35,131 nt of DNA from Fusobacterium perfoetens (GCF_021531595.1 NZ_JADYUD010000019.1:1-35131), one strand, 5' to 3'; shown: positions 18,113 to 27,248, counted from the stretch's first letter. A program made the numbers and translations. The notes: a model not told the origin generated them from the sequence alone.

Positions 18113-19255
18113 TTATTTGTTGTATTCGTGTATAATTACACCTTTAACTACTCTGTTTACTTCTCCTGTAGGGCAAGGATTATCAGGATTTATTCCTAAG
18201 CTTGCTGATTTTACAAGTGAAATTAATTGTCCACACACTAAGTAAGAAAGATCTGCAAATACATCTTCTATTTCTCCAAGTTTTTCATCAGCAAAAGTAA
18301 AGTAATAATCTGCATTAGCTTTTACTTCTTCATCATTTATTGTATCTAAAACAATAATCTTTTTCTTTCCACCTTCATTTTTAAATTCTTTTAGTAAATC
18401 AAGTTCATAAATTCTTGTATGTTTATTATTTGACATCATACATACAATAGCTGTTTTATCATTAACTATTGATTTAGGTCCATGTCTGAATCCTAAGAAT
18501 GTATTATAGAAAGATGCTAACTTTCCACCTGTAAGTTCAAGAACTTTAAGAGACATTTCTTCAGCAAGACCTTTAGCTGCTCCATCTCCAAGATATACTA
18601 TTCTTTCTATATCTAAAGCTGCAACTGTTTCTGCATCTGTAAGAATTTTTTCTATATTTCTGTTTACTAAATCTGCTACATATTCTACTCTTGCAGCCAT
18701 TCCTTCAAAATCTTTTCTTAAAAGAACTAGAACTCCTGCAACAACCATTGAAGAGAAACTTCCTGTCATCGCAAATCCTTTGTCATTTGTTTTTTCAGGC
18801 ATTAATAATAGATACTTATTATTTCCTGATTTAGATATTTGAGCTAATTTTCCTTCTGCATTACAAGTTATAAAAATATGATGAATATTTTTTACTAATT
18901 TATCTGCAAGTTCTACTGCAGCAACACTTTCAGGAGAGTTTCCTGATCTTGCACAAGATACAAGAATTGTAGCTGTGTCTGCTTCTAAATACTGTTCAGG
19001 CATAGATACTATATCAGTTGTTGGAACTGATAATACATCTATATCTATTTTACTGTTTACATAAGAGCAAAGTGTATTACCAACAAATTCAGAAGAACCT
19101 GCTCCTGTAAATATAACTTTAACTTTATCAGCTTTTACACCTTCAATAAATTCTCCTATAGCTTTAAGATTTTCTCTTACTATTTCAACTTCTTCTTTCC
19201 AAATAGCTGGTTGTTGAGTTATTTCTTTCCATGTTACGCAACTTTTAAAATCCAT
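18113..19255 (-). CDS. agaS: AgaS-type SIS sugar isomerase/deaminase (galactosamine-6-phosphate)
   Basis: A 380-residue double-SIS-domain cytoplasmic enzyme closely resembling E. coli AgaS, which converts galactosamine-6-phosphate to tagatose-6-phosphate and ammonia. Shared signatures include TWKEITQQPAIW (residues 8-19), FTGAGSSEFVGN (about 49-60), VPTTDIVSMPEQYL, SCARSGNSPESVAAVELAD (about 99-117), TNDKGFAMTGSFSSM, the FLGFRHGPKS substrate loop (about 255-264) and the C-terminal TGEVNRVVKGVIIHEY. These match AgaS far better than GlmS- or NagB-type enzymes. The RBS is AAGGAGAG. It sits between the ROK kinase and the aldolase. This gene is the main reason for assigning the operon to a galactosamine-type sugar. 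Confidence 0.9.
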   Translation of the reverse strand: MDFKSCVTWKEITQQPAIWKEEVEIVRENLKAIGEFIEGVKADKVKVIFTGAGSSEFVGNTLCSYVNSKIDIDVLSVPTTDIVSMPEQYLEADTATILVSCARSGNSPESVAAVELADKLVKNIHHIFITCNAEGKLAQISKSGNNKYLLLMPEKTNDKGFAMTGSFSSMVVAGVLVLLRKDFEGMAARVEYVADLVNRNIEKILTDAETVAALDIERIVYLGDGAAKGLAEEMSLKVLELTGGKLASFYNTFLGFRHGPKSIVNDKTAIVCMMSNNKHTRIYELDLLKEFKNEGGKKKIIVLDTINDEEVKANADYYFTFADEKLGEIEDVFADLSYLVCGQLISLVKSASLGINPDNPCPTGEVNRVVKGVIIHEYNK

Positions 19256-19281
19256 TTTTCTCTCCTTTTTATTTAAATTTA

Positions 19282-20238
19282 TTATTTTTTATTTATTACA
19301 AGAGCTGCTGCTCCTTTTATTCCTGCTTCTTCATCTAATTCTCCGAAAGCAAATTTTAAATTTTCCATTGTCATTCCTAATGCATATTTAGGTAAATATT
19401 TTTTTACTCCCTCAAGAAGTATTCCTCTTGCTTTTGCAACTCCACCTGAGAATATAATAATTTCAGGATTAATTATATTAAGAAGCATTCCAATTCCTTC
19501 TGCCATATATTCACAGAAGAAATCAACTATCTCCATAGAAAATTTATCACCTGATTTAGCAAGATCAAATATATCTTTTGCTTCTAAAGAATCAATATTT
19601 CCATTTATTTTTCTATAAAGTTCATTATCCTGATTTTCTTCTAATCTTTTTTTTCCTTCTCTTACTATTCCTGTTGCTGAACAATAAGTTTCAAGACATC
19701 CTGTAAGACCACATCCACATTTATATCCATTTTTATTTACAACTACATGACCAAATTCTCCTGCTGCACCATCTGCTCCCTCAAGAATCATACCATTCAC
19801 AATAATTCCTGCTGCTATTCCTGTCCCGATTGGAACTGTTATACTGTTTTTATATCCTCTTCCTGCTCCAAAAAGACTTTCTCCAAGAGCTATAAGTTTA
19901 ACATCATTACCAACCTTAACTAATTTTCCTGAAATTTTTTCCATTAAATCTTTTGCTGGAAAATCGTTATTCCATGAAAAATTTGCAGCTATTTTTACTA
20001 CAGAATTATTTACTACAGGACCAGGTATTCCCAATCCTATTGCTTCTATTTCATCTTCTGAAATTTTAAGTTCTTCTGCTAATTCTTTTGTTGTATTCCA
20101 TATTCTTTGGAATGTATCTTCTGCTCCATTTTTTGAGTTTGTCTTAATACTTTTTTTACCAAGTATATCTCCTGCTTCATTTAAAATACCTATTTCAACA
20201 TTTGTTCCCCCAATATCAATTCCTGCAAAGTAAGACAT
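19282..20238 (-). CDS. ROK-family sugar kinase
   Basis: A 318-residue ROK (repressor, ORF, kinase) protein without a DNA-binding domain, so an enzyme. The phosphate loop GIDIGGTNVEIGI (about residues 6-18) is clear, and the ROK zinc motif reads CGCGLTGCLETYCSA (about 173-187), preceded by the sugar-binding GEFGHVVV. Glucokinase, fructokinase, N-acetylglucosamine and N-acetylmannosamine kinases share these features. In this operon it most plausibly phosphorylates the sugar freed by the sulfatase (GalNAc or a related amino sugar) to the 6-phosphate. AAGGAGGAG precedes the ATG. It is the first gene of the catabolic unit, separated from the GntR gene upstream by a terminator. Confidence 0.9.
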   Translation of the reverse strand: MSYFAGIDIGGTNVEIGILNEAGDILGKKSIKTNSKNGAEDTFQRIWNTTKELAEELKISEDEIEAIGLGIPGPVVNNSVVKIAANFSWNNDFPAKDLMEKISGKLVKVGNDVKLIALGESLFGAGRGYKNSITVPIGTGIAAGIIVNGMILEGADGAAGEFGHVVVNKNGYKCGCGLTGCLETYCSATGIVREGKKRLEENQDNELYRKINGNIDSLEAKDIFDLAKSGDKFSMEIVDFFCEYMAEGIGMLLNIINPEIIIFSGGVAKARGILLEGVKKYLPKYALGMTMENLKFAFGELDEEAGIKGAAALVINKK

Positions 20239-20301
20239 AACTCCTCCTTATATTTCTATTTTTAAATATTGTTATGTTGTCCGTACCAATTTTAGCTTCT
20301 G

Positions 20302-20330
20302 TAAAAACCAGACTAATCTGTCTGGTTTTT
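20302..20330 (-). terminator. Terminator between the GntR gene and the ROK kinase operon
   Basis: An 11-bp perfect stem (20303-20313 with 20320-20330, core CCAGAC/GTCTGG) with a 6-base loop. On the minus strand it ends in five T. It overlaps the GntR stop codon, so the regulator's transcript stops here and the kinase operon likely has its own promoter in 20239-20300. Confidence 0.82.
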
Positions 20331-21054
20331 AATTTTCTTCTAATTCTACTTCAAATTCAAATCTGTCTCCACGAACAGAACTTACTGTATATTCTACTAT
20401 CTCTATTCCAGTATATGTCCATCTCTGTAATTTAATCAATGGACTTCCTTCAGAAATATTTAATATTTCTGAGGTTTTTTTATCTGCACTCAGCACAGAA
20501 AACCTTTCAAGTGCCTTGCTGAAAACAAGTTTATATCTATTTTCAAGGATATCATATAATGGATTTTTTAGCAAATCTTTTTTTGAAAGATTTGGCATTT
20601 TTTTACAAGGCATATATGTCTTTTCATACATAACCTCTTCTCCATCAGCCAGCCTTAATCTTACAAGTTCAAAAATCTTTTCTCCTGTATCTATGTTAAG
20701 TTCCTTAGCTATTTTTTCATTGGCCTCTTTTTCTCTAAATGAAATGATTTTTGACTCAGGAACTTTTCCCTGTTTTTTCATTTCTTCTGTAAAACTATAA
20801 AACTTAAGAAGTTTCTGTTTCATCATTCTTGAGGAAACAAATGTTCCACAACCTTGAATTTTATATATATATCCCTTTTTCTCAAGATAAGCAATTGCTT
20901 GTCTTACTGTTGCTCTGCTCAAATTATACTTTTCACAGTATTCTCTTTCTGTTAATATTCTGTCATTTTCTTTAAGATTTTTTTCTTTAATCTCATTAAT
21001 TATTATTTCAGCTAATTGGTAATAAAGTGGACTTTTAGAATTTCCTAAAAGCAT
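20329..21054 (-). CDS. GntR-family regulator, HutC/UTRA type (second copy)
   Basis: A 241-residue regulator: an N-terminal winged helix-turn-helix (about residues 5-75, with LTEREYCEKYNLSRATVRQA as the recognition region) and a C-terminal UTRA domain (about 95-235) that binds sugar phosphates, ending in VEYTVSSVRGDRFEFEV, a hallmark of the NagR/AgaR-like group. The RBS is GGGAGGATGAA. It lies between the sulfatase unit and the kinase-AgaS-aldolase-kinase unit and is the probable controller of the latter. A second UTRA regulator heads the transporter-sulfatase unit; the two are clearly different proteins. Confidence 0.9.
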   Translation of the reverse strand: MLLGNSKSPLYYQLAEIIINEIKEKNLKENDRILTEREYCEKYNLSRATVRQAIAYLEKKGYIYKIQGCGTFVSSRMMKQKLLKFYSFTEEMKKQGKVPESKIISFREKEANEKIAKELNIDTGEKIFELVRLRLADGEEVMYEKTYMPCKKMPNLSKKDLLKNPLYDILENRYKLVFSKALERFSVLSADKKTSEILNISEGSPLIKLQRWTYTGIEIVEYTVSSVRGDRFEFEVELEEN

Positions 21055-21124
21055 TTCATCCTCCCATAATAATACATCTTTTATTATAAGACTATACCAT
21101 TACTGTAAAAAATTAGCAAGCTTT

Positions 21125-22582
21125 TTATATTTCATTTATTATTCTATAAAGCCAGTTTGCAAGTGGATCCTTTATTTTTACCATTTCATTGTAAAGCTCT
21201 TCAAGCATTTCTTTCTTTATATCTGCATATTCAGGATTATAGAAAAGATTGTTTATTTCTCCTTTATCATTTTTTACATCATAAAGTTCTCCAACATCTG
21301 TTGCATTGAATACAATTTTATAATCATCTCTTCTCCACATTCTTTGCTCAAAAGATACAAAATGTCCTGCAAGCTGTCCTAAAATTCCTTTTCTATCATT
21401 TCTTTTATTTTTTCTTAATATAGGAAGCATTGATTCTCCATCAAAAAATTCAGGAATTTCTTTTCCTGCAACATCATAACATGTAGATGTTAAGTCATGA
21501 AGATATACGAAGCTGTCATCTTCTTCACCTTTTCTTGATGATTTAGGATCTTTTACTATCATAGGAATTCTATAAGTTGTATCAAACATAAATTCCCCTT
21601 TTTCTATTAATCTGTGAGCTCCCATTGCATCTCCATGGTCAGCAGTAACTGCCATAAACAGACTTTCATATAATCCCTCTTCTTTTAGGAATTTTACAAA
21701 TTCACCTATTGCATCATCAATAAGAGTAATATATCCCCAGAATTTGCATATTATTTCTTTCCATCTTTCTTCAGGAGCTTCCCAAACTCCCCACATTTTT
21801 GCTATATCTTTATAATGAAGAGGTTTTCCATTCATTGGATTGTAAAAACTTTCATCTAGATTAACATCTTCTGGCTTATACATTGAATAGTATGGTTCTG
21901 GTATAACACATGGTGTATGAGGTCCCCAGAAATTCATCCATATAAAGAAAGGTTTATTTTCTTTTTTTGCTTCAATAACAGCTTTTTTAGCTTCTGATAC
22001 TACAAAGAAAGGAAGAGTTGCTTCTCTTGTTCCACTAAGAAGCCCACAAAGTTCCTGTACTCTTAAGTGAGGATTTTCTCCAAAATAACTATTGCTTACT
22101 TCAGGAATTTCAAATCCATTTTCTTTAAGCCATTCAGCATATCTAGGTTCTTGTTTTGGTCCTTGGTCAAATACAAGATTTTTATAAACTCTGCTTCCTG
22201 GATATCCATATCCATCAAAATTGTGTCCTCTGAATCCAAAATCTCTAGGAAGAACTGTTTTTCCTACATGCCATTTTCCTATCAAGTAATTTGCATAATC
22301 ACCCATTCCTGAAATTATATTTGGATTATCCAATTTAGGATCTCCTTCTCCACCTTTTTCACTGTTTCTCATAAGTTCGTGATTACTTGGCATTTGTCCT
22401 GTAAAAAGTGATGTTCTTGCAGGTCCACATACAGAAGCTGGAGTAAATGCATTTGTAAATTTTACTCCATCTGCAGCTAAAGCATCCATATTAGGTGTTT
22501 TTACAATTTTATGCCCATAAGTTCCAAGCATATCCAATCTTACTTGATCTAATAATATATAGACTATACTATTATTATTCAT
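21125..22582 (-). CDS. Cys-type sulfatase without a signal peptide (YidJ-like)
   Basis: A 485-residue type I sulfatase of the alkaline phosphatase superfamily. The formylglycine signature is PASVCGPARTSLFTGQ with the modifiable cysteine at residue 52 (C-x-P-x-R). Metal and sulfate-binding motifs are present: LLDQVRLDMLG near the N-terminus, IGKWHVGK (about 106-113) and TADHGDAMGAH (about 313-323). The N-terminus (MNNNSIVYILL) has no signal peptide, and the enzyme therefore should act in the cytoplasm, unlike most sulfatases. The neighbouring Na+/solute symporter recalls the E. coli yidJ-yidK pair. No maturase for the cysteine is in the window. The RBS is AAGGGGG. The likely substrate is an imported sulfated amino sugar. 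Confidence 0.9.
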   Translation of the reverse strand: MNNNSIVYILLDQVRLDMLGTYGHKIVKTPNMDALAADGVKFTNAFTPASVCGPARTSLFTGQMPSNHELMRNSEKGGEGDPKLDNPNIISGMGDYANYLIGKWHVGKTVLPRDFGFRGHNFDGYGYPGSRVYKNLVFDQGPKQEPRYAEWLKENGFEIPEVSNSYFGENPHLRVQELCGLLSGTREATLPFFVVSEAKKAVIEAKKENKPFFIWMNFWGPHTPCVIPEPYYSMYKPEDVNLDESFYNPMNGKPLHYKDIAKMWGVWEAPEERWKEIICKFWGYITLIDDAIGEFVKFLKEEGLYESLFMAVTADHGDAMGAHRLIEKGEFMFDTTYRIPMIVKDPKSSRKGEEDDSFVYLHDLTSTCYDVAGKEIPEFFDGESMLPILRKNKRNDRKGILGQLAGHFVSFEQRMWRRDDYKIVFNATDVGELYDVKNDKGEINNLFYNPEYADIKKEMLEELYNEMVKIKDPLANWLYRIINEI

Positions 22583-22609
22583 TATTTTTCCCCCTTAATC
22601 AATGACAAA

Positions 22610-22643
22610 TGTTACTTTCTCTGATTTCTCAGAGAAAGTAACA
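22610..22643 (-). other. Perfect 15-bp intercistronic hairpin between symporter and sulfatase
   Basis: Arms 22610-22624 and 22629-22643 are perfectly complementary with a 4-base loop. No U-tract follows on the minus strand (ATTTGTC), so it is not a normal terminator. It may stabilise the 3' end of the symporter mRNA or tune sulfatase expression. Confidence 0.75.
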
Positions 22644-22673
22644 AAATAATTTTTATATTTAATTTTTTATTTT

Positions 22674-24380
22674 TTACTCAACTTCTGCAGTTTCTAATTT
22701 TACTGCTTCTCCTTTTTTCTTTGTCATATTTAAAACAACTAAAATTACTGCTGTTAATATTGCAAAGACTATTGTTATTTTACCTAAACCATTTCCTCCT
22801 GCAAGACCTAATGGAGAAAGAATAGCATATAGATAACATAAACCTAAAACAAGTAATGCTGAAAATTCTCTTACATATTTCCAATCTGTTAAATCTACAT
22901 TTGATTTATTTTTTGCAGATGGAACATATTCTTTTTCTCTTTTAAATACACTTCCAAGTATAAACATTACTATTATGTCAAATACAAATAGGCTTCCCAT
23001 TACATGAACAAAGTTTACTTTTACTTTGAATATCCATACTAAAGAGAAATATAATATTACATGAAGAAGAACTGTAATTCTTGCAGCTTTCCCTGAAACT
23101 GTTTTGTTTAAAAATCCAACTGCAACAAGAGCAACTATAGGAATATTGAAAAATCCTGCAAATCTCTTAAGAAGAAGGAATAATCCACCTGTTCCGTATT
23201 GTAATAATGGAGCTATTATCATAGAAACTATTGCAATTACTGTTCCTGCTATTTTAGCTACTTTTATTAAATCTTCATCAGAAATATCTTTTTTAAATAT
23301 TGGTCTGTAGATATCATAGCAGAATAAAGTTGCAGCACTATTTATAAATGAGTTAAATGTACTTAAAATTGCTCCAAATAAGCAAGCTGTAAAGAACCCT
23401 AATAATGGTTTAGGAAGTACTTTTGATACAAGAGTTGGATATGCAAGGTCTATATTTTTTAATCCATCTCCAAAAATGTGGAATGAAATCAGTCCAGGAA
23501 CATTTAATAATACTGGAAGGAATAATAAAAACACACCAGCATATAAAATTCCTTTTTGTCCTTCAGCAAGACTCTTAGCTGCAAGAGATCTTTGAATAAT
23601 TGCTTGGTTTGTTGTCCAATAGAAGAAGTTAACTATTAAAATTCCTGTAAATATTGTTGTCCAAGGCACAGGATCTGCAGCTGCTCCCCAAGCTGTTAAT
23701 TTTTCAATATGAGTTGTTGTTATTACTTCAACACCCTTTGCCATACTTCCTTGTCCTAAATATTTAAGAGCAAAGAATGGTATCATCGCTCCACCTATTA
23801 TAAGAGCAAAACCATTTAATGTATCAGATACAGCAACTGCTTTTAATCCACCAAATATTGCATATATTCCTCCAATAATACCTATAAGCCATACAACTCC
23901 CCAAAGTGCTGTATTAAAACTTACACCAAACATTCCTGTAACATCAAATATCTGAGTGAATGCTATCGCTCCCGAATATAATGCACCAGGAATCATTACA
24001 AATGTATAAGCTACTAAGAAAAGCAAAGACATAATTTGTCTAGTTTGTCTGTCATATCTTTCTTCAAAGAACTCAGGAATTGTTGTAAATCCTCCTTTTA
24101 AATATCTTGGAAGAAGGAATAATGCAAGCACACATAAAGGTATAACTGACTGAACTGTCCAAGCTATTATTGAAAAGTTACTTATGTATGAAGAAGCATT
24201 TACTCCTACAAGCTGTTCTGTTGAAAGACTTGTAAGTACCATTGAAAATCCTATTACTGTAGCACTAAGACCTCTTCCTGCAAGGAAGTATCCTTTAGCA
24301 CTGTTATCCTCTCCTTTAGTTTTAAGCCATGAAATGAAAGCTATTAAAGCTGTTATTAATACAAATGTAATAAATGTCAT
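22674..24380 (-). CDS. Sodium/solute symporter (SSS family), YidK/sugar type
   Basis: A 568-residue inner-membrane protein of the solute:sodium symporter family with about 14 predicted helices. Family features include [19 protein letters not shown] (about residues 29-47), [15 protein letters not shown] (about 103-117), the [20 protein letters not shown] stretch (about 253-272) typical of the sugar-transporting SGLT/YidK branch, and [19 protein letters not shown] (about 334-352) around the sodium site. It should import a sugar or amino sugar with Na+ without phosphorylating it, which explains the cytoplasmic ROK kinase. GGGAGG precedes the ATG. It lies between its GntR regulator (15-base gap) and the sulfatase. 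Substrate inferred as a sulfated amino sugar. Confidence 0.92.
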   Translation of the reverse strand: MTFITFVLITALIAFISWLKTKGEDNSAKGYFLAGRGLSATVIGFSMVLTSLSTEQLVGVNASSYISNFSIIAWTVQSVIPLCVLALFLLPRYLKGGFTTIPEFFEERYDRQTRQIMSLLFLVAYTFVMIPGALYSGAIAFTQIFDVTGMFGVSFNTALWGVVWLIGIIGGIYAIFGGLKAVAVSDTLNGFALIIGGAMIPFFALKYLGQGSMAKGVEVITTTHIEKLTAWGAAADPVPWTTIFTGILIVNFFYWTTNQAIIQRSLAAKSLAEGQKGILYAGVFLLFLPVLLNVPGLISFHIFGDGLKNIDLAYPTLVSKVLPKPLLGFFTACLFGAILSTFNSFINSAATLFCYDIYRPIFKKDISDEDLIKVAKIAGTVIAIVSMIIAPLLQYGTGGLFLLLKRFAGFFNIPIVALVAVGFLNKTVSGKAARITVLLHVILYFSLVWIFKVKVNFVHVMGSLFVFDIIVMFILGSVFKREKEYVPSAKNKSNVDLTDWKYVREFSALLVLGLCYLYAILSPLGLAGGNGLGKITIVFAILTAVILVVLNMTKKKGEAVKLETAEVE

Positions 24381-24395
24381 TTTTTCCTCCCATTC

Positions 24396-25136
24396 TTATT
24401 TTTTCAGAGATCCTGCAAAGCTTGTCATGTAAACAAATCTATCTCCTCTGACTGTTGATTGCGTATACTCTAATATTTTATTTCCATGATAAACTGTTCT
24501 TTCAACTTTCATTCCCAGCTCACCTTCATCAAGCATAAGATGTTTAGCTTCAGAACCTCCTATTTTACATGGATAAAATAATTCCTTTCCTTGAATTGCT
24601 TTTATTCCAAATTCATCTGCAAGTATGTCATATAATTTTTTTGTTGTGAGATCCATATTCTCAATACCTTGTACCATTGAATAATTGAAATATATAGTTT
24701 CATAAATAAGAGGCTCCTGATTCCCATATCTTATCCATACAAGTTTAACAACCAAATCCCCCTCTGCAAGATTCATTTTTGCTCTTACATGTTCATTAGG
24801 TTCTTTTACTTTTACATATAATATTTTTGAGACAGGTACTTTTCCAAGGCTTCTCATATCATCATAGAATTTACTGAATCCTGAACGATCCTGGTAAATT
24901 TTAGGAGATGAAACATAACTCCCTTTCCCTCTTAGTTTATAAATATAACCTTCTTTTTCTAAAGCATTCATTGCCATTCTTACAATTGTTCTGCTAAGAT
25001 TGTATTCTCTGCATATTTCGCTTTCAGAAGGCAGTTTGTCATTTTCTTTTAGAACTCTTGCATCTACATATTTCTTTACTTCGTGTATCAGTTGTTGGTA
25101 TAAAGGTACATCACTTTGTTTGTTAATCTCAAACAT
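24396..25136 (-). CDS. GntR-family regulator, HutC/UTRA type (first copy)
   Basis: A 246-residue regulator with an N-terminal winged helix-turn-helix (about residues 8-75; LPSESEICREYNLSRTIVRM holds the recognition helix) and a C-terminal UTRA ligand domain (about 95-240) ending in LEYTQSTVRGDRFVYM. First gene of the unit with the symporter and the sulfatase. A TTGACA/TATACT promoter and a perfect 17-bp palindrome lie just upstream, so it likely represses its own operon until the sugar or its phosphate binds. The RBS is GGGAGAAA, weaker than most here. Confidence 0.9.
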   Translation of the reverse strand: MFEINKQSDVPLYQQLIHEVKKYVDARVLKENDKLPSESEICREYNLSRTIVRMAMNALEKEGYIYKLRGKGSYVSSPKIYQDRSGFSKFYDDMRSLGKVPVSKILYVKVKEPNEHVRAKMNLAEGDLVVKLVWIRYGNQEPLIYETIYFNYSMVQGIENMDLTTKKLYDILADEFGIKAIQGKELFYPCKIGGSEAKHLMLDEGELGMKVERTVYHGNKILEYTQSTVRGDRFVYMTSFAGSLKK

Positions 25137-25181
25137 ATTTTTCTCCCATGGTTTTAAAAAATGATCATTCTTATTACAACA

Positions 25182-25210
25182 AGTATAATATGTATAAAAA
25201 GTGTTGTCAA
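25182..25210 (-). promoter_or_regulatory. Promoter of the GntR-symporter-sulfatase unit
   Basis: Minus-strand perfect TTGACA (25205-25210), 17-base spacer and TATACT (25182-25187). The predicted start is near 25175. An ACAAGTAT half-site of the nearby palindrome (25179-25186) overlaps the -10. Confidence 0.75.
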
Positions 25211-25232
25211 CAGTGATTTTTACTAGGTTTTA

Positions 25233-25249
25233 ACTTGTATCATACAAGT
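25233..25249. promoter_or_regulatory. Candidate GntR operator, perfect palindrome
   Basis: ACTTGTAT-c-ATACAAGT is a perfect 8+1+8 palindrome, 22 bases upstream of the -35 box of the GntR-symporter-sulfatase promoter. A second copy of the half-site (ACTTGTATC, 25278-25286) lies further upstream, and another overlaps the -10. The rest of the 25137-25468 gap holds the terminator listed below and AT-rich filler. Confidence 0.6.
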
Positions 25250-25401
25250 AATCCCTTGTTTTACGGGGTTAAGGTTTACTTGTATCTAAAAAAATTTTTT
25301 ATATTTTTTAAAAATTTTTAGATAAAATTTAAAACGATATGTTCCATTTTAAATTTTATTATTAAAAAATAAATCACTATAATCATAACTTATGTAAAAA
25401 T

Positions 25402-25431
25402 AAAAAAAGAGGATTTATTTTCCTCTTTTTT
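25402..25431 (-). terminator. Terminator of the proC/NAD(P)HX dehydratase unit
   Basis: GAGGA (25409-25413) pairs with TCCTC (25421-25425), extended by flanking A- and T-runs; a minus-strand run of seven T follows. It lies 38 bases past the dehydratase stop and could act on both strands. Confidence 0.75.
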
Positions 25432-25468
25432 ATCATTTTATAAATATATCATCTGTATTAAAATATTT

Positions 25469-26377
25469 TTACTGATATTTTTCTATCTCTTTAAAAACAT
25501 CTGACAAAGAAGTTATAATATCTCTTGGGAGCATAAAATATTCTGAAAATTTTTCTGCTGCATAATCTCCAGCAAGCCCGTGTATATATACTCCACATAA
25601 AGCAGAATCTTCTGCACTCATACCTTGAGCCAAGAAACTTCCTATTATACCAACCAATACATCACCACTTCCAGCTTTTGCCATTCCTGAATTTCCTGTT
25701 GTATTTCTATAAATTTTTCCATCAGGACAAACTATAAGAGTTCGGTGATCTTTCACAATAACAATAACATTATATTTTTGACATATTTCTAAAGCACAAT
25801 TTATTCTGTCTTTTTTTACCTCTTCAATTGATTTCCCTGCTAGTCTTGAAAGTTCTAAAAGATGTGGGGTAAGAATTATCGGAGCTTTCTTTTCTGCAAA
25901 TATCTCCATTCTCAATGCTACTGCATTAAGTCCATCTGCATCTAAAACAATAGGTTTACCTGAATTTCTTATAATATCATACACAATATTATGAACATCT
26001 ACTGTTGCTCCCAAGCCACTGCCAAGTCCTACTGCTGTTACTTTCTCTATTTTTTCCTTTATTTTATTTATTTCAAGAACAGAAATTGTTCCATTTAAAT
26101 TTTCCTCTAAAGGAAGCATAACAGCTTCTGTCAAATTTGCTGCTCCTGCACTTTCACAAACTTTTTTCGTTGATGCTAGTATTACATAACCTGTTCCACA
26201 TCTCATAGCTGCAAGAGATGATAAAACAGGTGCTCCCATATATTCACTGCAGCCACTTATATTTAAAAATCTTCCATAATCACCTTTGTTACTTTCCTGC
26301 TTTCTTTTAGAAAATTTAGAAAAAATAAAATTTTTATCAATATCAGTTATATTATATTTTATTTCTTCATCTTCCAT
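25469..26377 (-). CDS. nnrD: ADP-dependent NAD(P)H-hydrate dehydratase
   Basis: A 302-residue ribokinase-like enzyme of the CARKD/YjeF C-terminal family. It repairs damaged NAD(P)H by dehydrating the S-hydrate (NADHX) with ADP in most bacteria. Visible motifs: KGDYGRFLNISGCSEYMGAP near the N-terminus (about residues 31-50), VLDADGLNA, ILTPHLLELSRL and the catalytic NSGMAKAGSGDVLVG (about 237-251). The longer ORF begins at an ATG directly after the proC stop, but the GGAGGT within it is a good RBS for the ATG at 26377, so I use the latter. The epimerase domain (YjeF N-terminal) often fused to this enzyme is absent. It probably shares a transcript with proC. Confidence 0.9.
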   Translation of the reverse strand: MEDEEIKYNITDIDKNFIFSKFSKRKQESNKGDYGRFLNISGCSEYMGAPVLSSLAAMRCGTGYVILASTKKVCESAGAANLTEAVMLPLEENLNGTISVLEINKIKEKIEKVTAVGLGSGLGATVDVHNIVYDIIRNSGKPIVLDADGLNAVALRMEIFAEKKAPIILTPHLLELSRLAGKSIEEVKKDRINCALEICQKYNVIVIVKDHRTLIVCPDGKIYRNTTGNSGMAKAGSGDVLVGIIGSFLAQGMSAEDSALCGVYIHGLAGDYAAEKFSEYFMLPRDIITSLSDVFKEIEKYQ

Positions 26378-26392
26378 AACAGAAACCTCCAT

Positions 26393-27199
26393 TTATTTTG
26401 ACATTTCTTTTGATTTCTCTTCACATATTTTCATAGCTCTTATTATAGAGCTTCTAAAACCATTTTCTTCAAGAGCAGCTACAGCTTCTATAGTTGTTCC
26501 TCCTGGAGAACACACCATATCCTTTAATTCTCCTGGATGTATTCCTGTTTCAAGAACCATTTTAGCACTTCCCAGAACTGCCTGAGCTGCAAATTTATAT
26601 GCTTTTTCTCTTGGCATTCCTCCAGCAACTGCTGCATCTCCCATAGCCTCTATCATCATATATACATAAGCAGGAGAAGAGCCACTTACAGCAATAACTG
26701 AATCAATCAGTCTCTCTTCTATTATTTCTGCTTTTCCAAAGCTATTTAAAATTTCCATAACTTTTTTTATTTCATTTTCTGTTACAAATTCATTAGGAAT
26801 GACAGCTGTCATTCCTTCTCCAACCATTGCAGGTGTATTAGGCATAGTTCTAACGGTTTTAATATTTTTTCCAAACATTTTTTTTAATTTTTCTAATGTT
26901 ATTCCTGCTGCTATTGTTATTATAACTGTTTCAGGTTTTATATAATCTTTTATCTCTTCTATTACTGTTTCATAAAAATGAGGCTTTACTGAAAGAACAA
27001 GAAAATCAGCCATTGAAGCTGTTAAAATATTAGAATTTGATGTCTTTACTCTATATTTTTTATAGGCTTTTTTCAAATTTTCCTGTGATATATCTGAAAA
27101 AATTATATTTTCAGGTTTAACTATTCCAGAAGCAACTATCCCCCCTGCCATAGCTTGTCCCATATTTCCTGCTCCTATAAATCCTATTATTTTTTCCAT
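26393..27199 (-). CDS. proC: Pyrroline-5-carboxylate reductase
   Basis: A 268-residue enzyme for the last step of proline synthesis, reducing 1-pyrroline-5-carboxylate with NAD(P)H in the cytoplasm. The Rossmann motif IGFIGAGNMGQAMAGG is at residues 4-19, VRTMPNTPAMVGEGMTA (about 116-132) and the C-terminal signature region SSPAYVYMMIEAMGDAAVAGG with the later MVCSPGGTTIEAV are all family hallmarks. The ORF can extend to 27241, but the ATG at 27199 has AGAGGTG just upstream and aligns with the usual N-terminus. A promoter and imperfect palindrome lie upstream. The neighbour is NAD(P)H-hydrate dehydratase, with no gap apart from the RBS. Confidence 0.94.
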   Translation of the reverse strand: MEKIIGFIGAGNMGQAMAGGIVASGIVKPENIIFSDISQENLKKAYKKYRVKTSNSNILTASMADFLVLSVKPHFYETVIEEIKDYIKPETVIITIAAGITLEKLKKMFGKNIKTVRTMPNTPAMVGEGMTAVIPNEFVTENEIKKVMEILNSFGKAEIIEERLIDSVIAVSGSSPAYVYMMIEAMGDAAVAGGMPREKAYKFAAQAVLGSAKMVLETGIHPGELKDMVCSPGGTTIEAVAALEENGFRSSIIRAMKICEEKSKEMSK

Positions 27200-27248
27200 A
27201 TTGCACCTCTTTTGCCTTAATTTATTTTCTAATTTACACATTAATTTA

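Noticed and set aside
20277-20289. TTGTCCGTACCAA as an operator for the second GntR regulator upstream of the ROK kinase
   Set aside because: Only the outer bases are symmetric and there is no second copy in the window. It sits in the right place, but I cannot support it beyond position.
27200-27241. Extended N-terminus for proC starting at 27241
   Set aside because: The extra 14 residues do not belong to the family N-terminus, and AGAGGTG serves the ATG at 27199.
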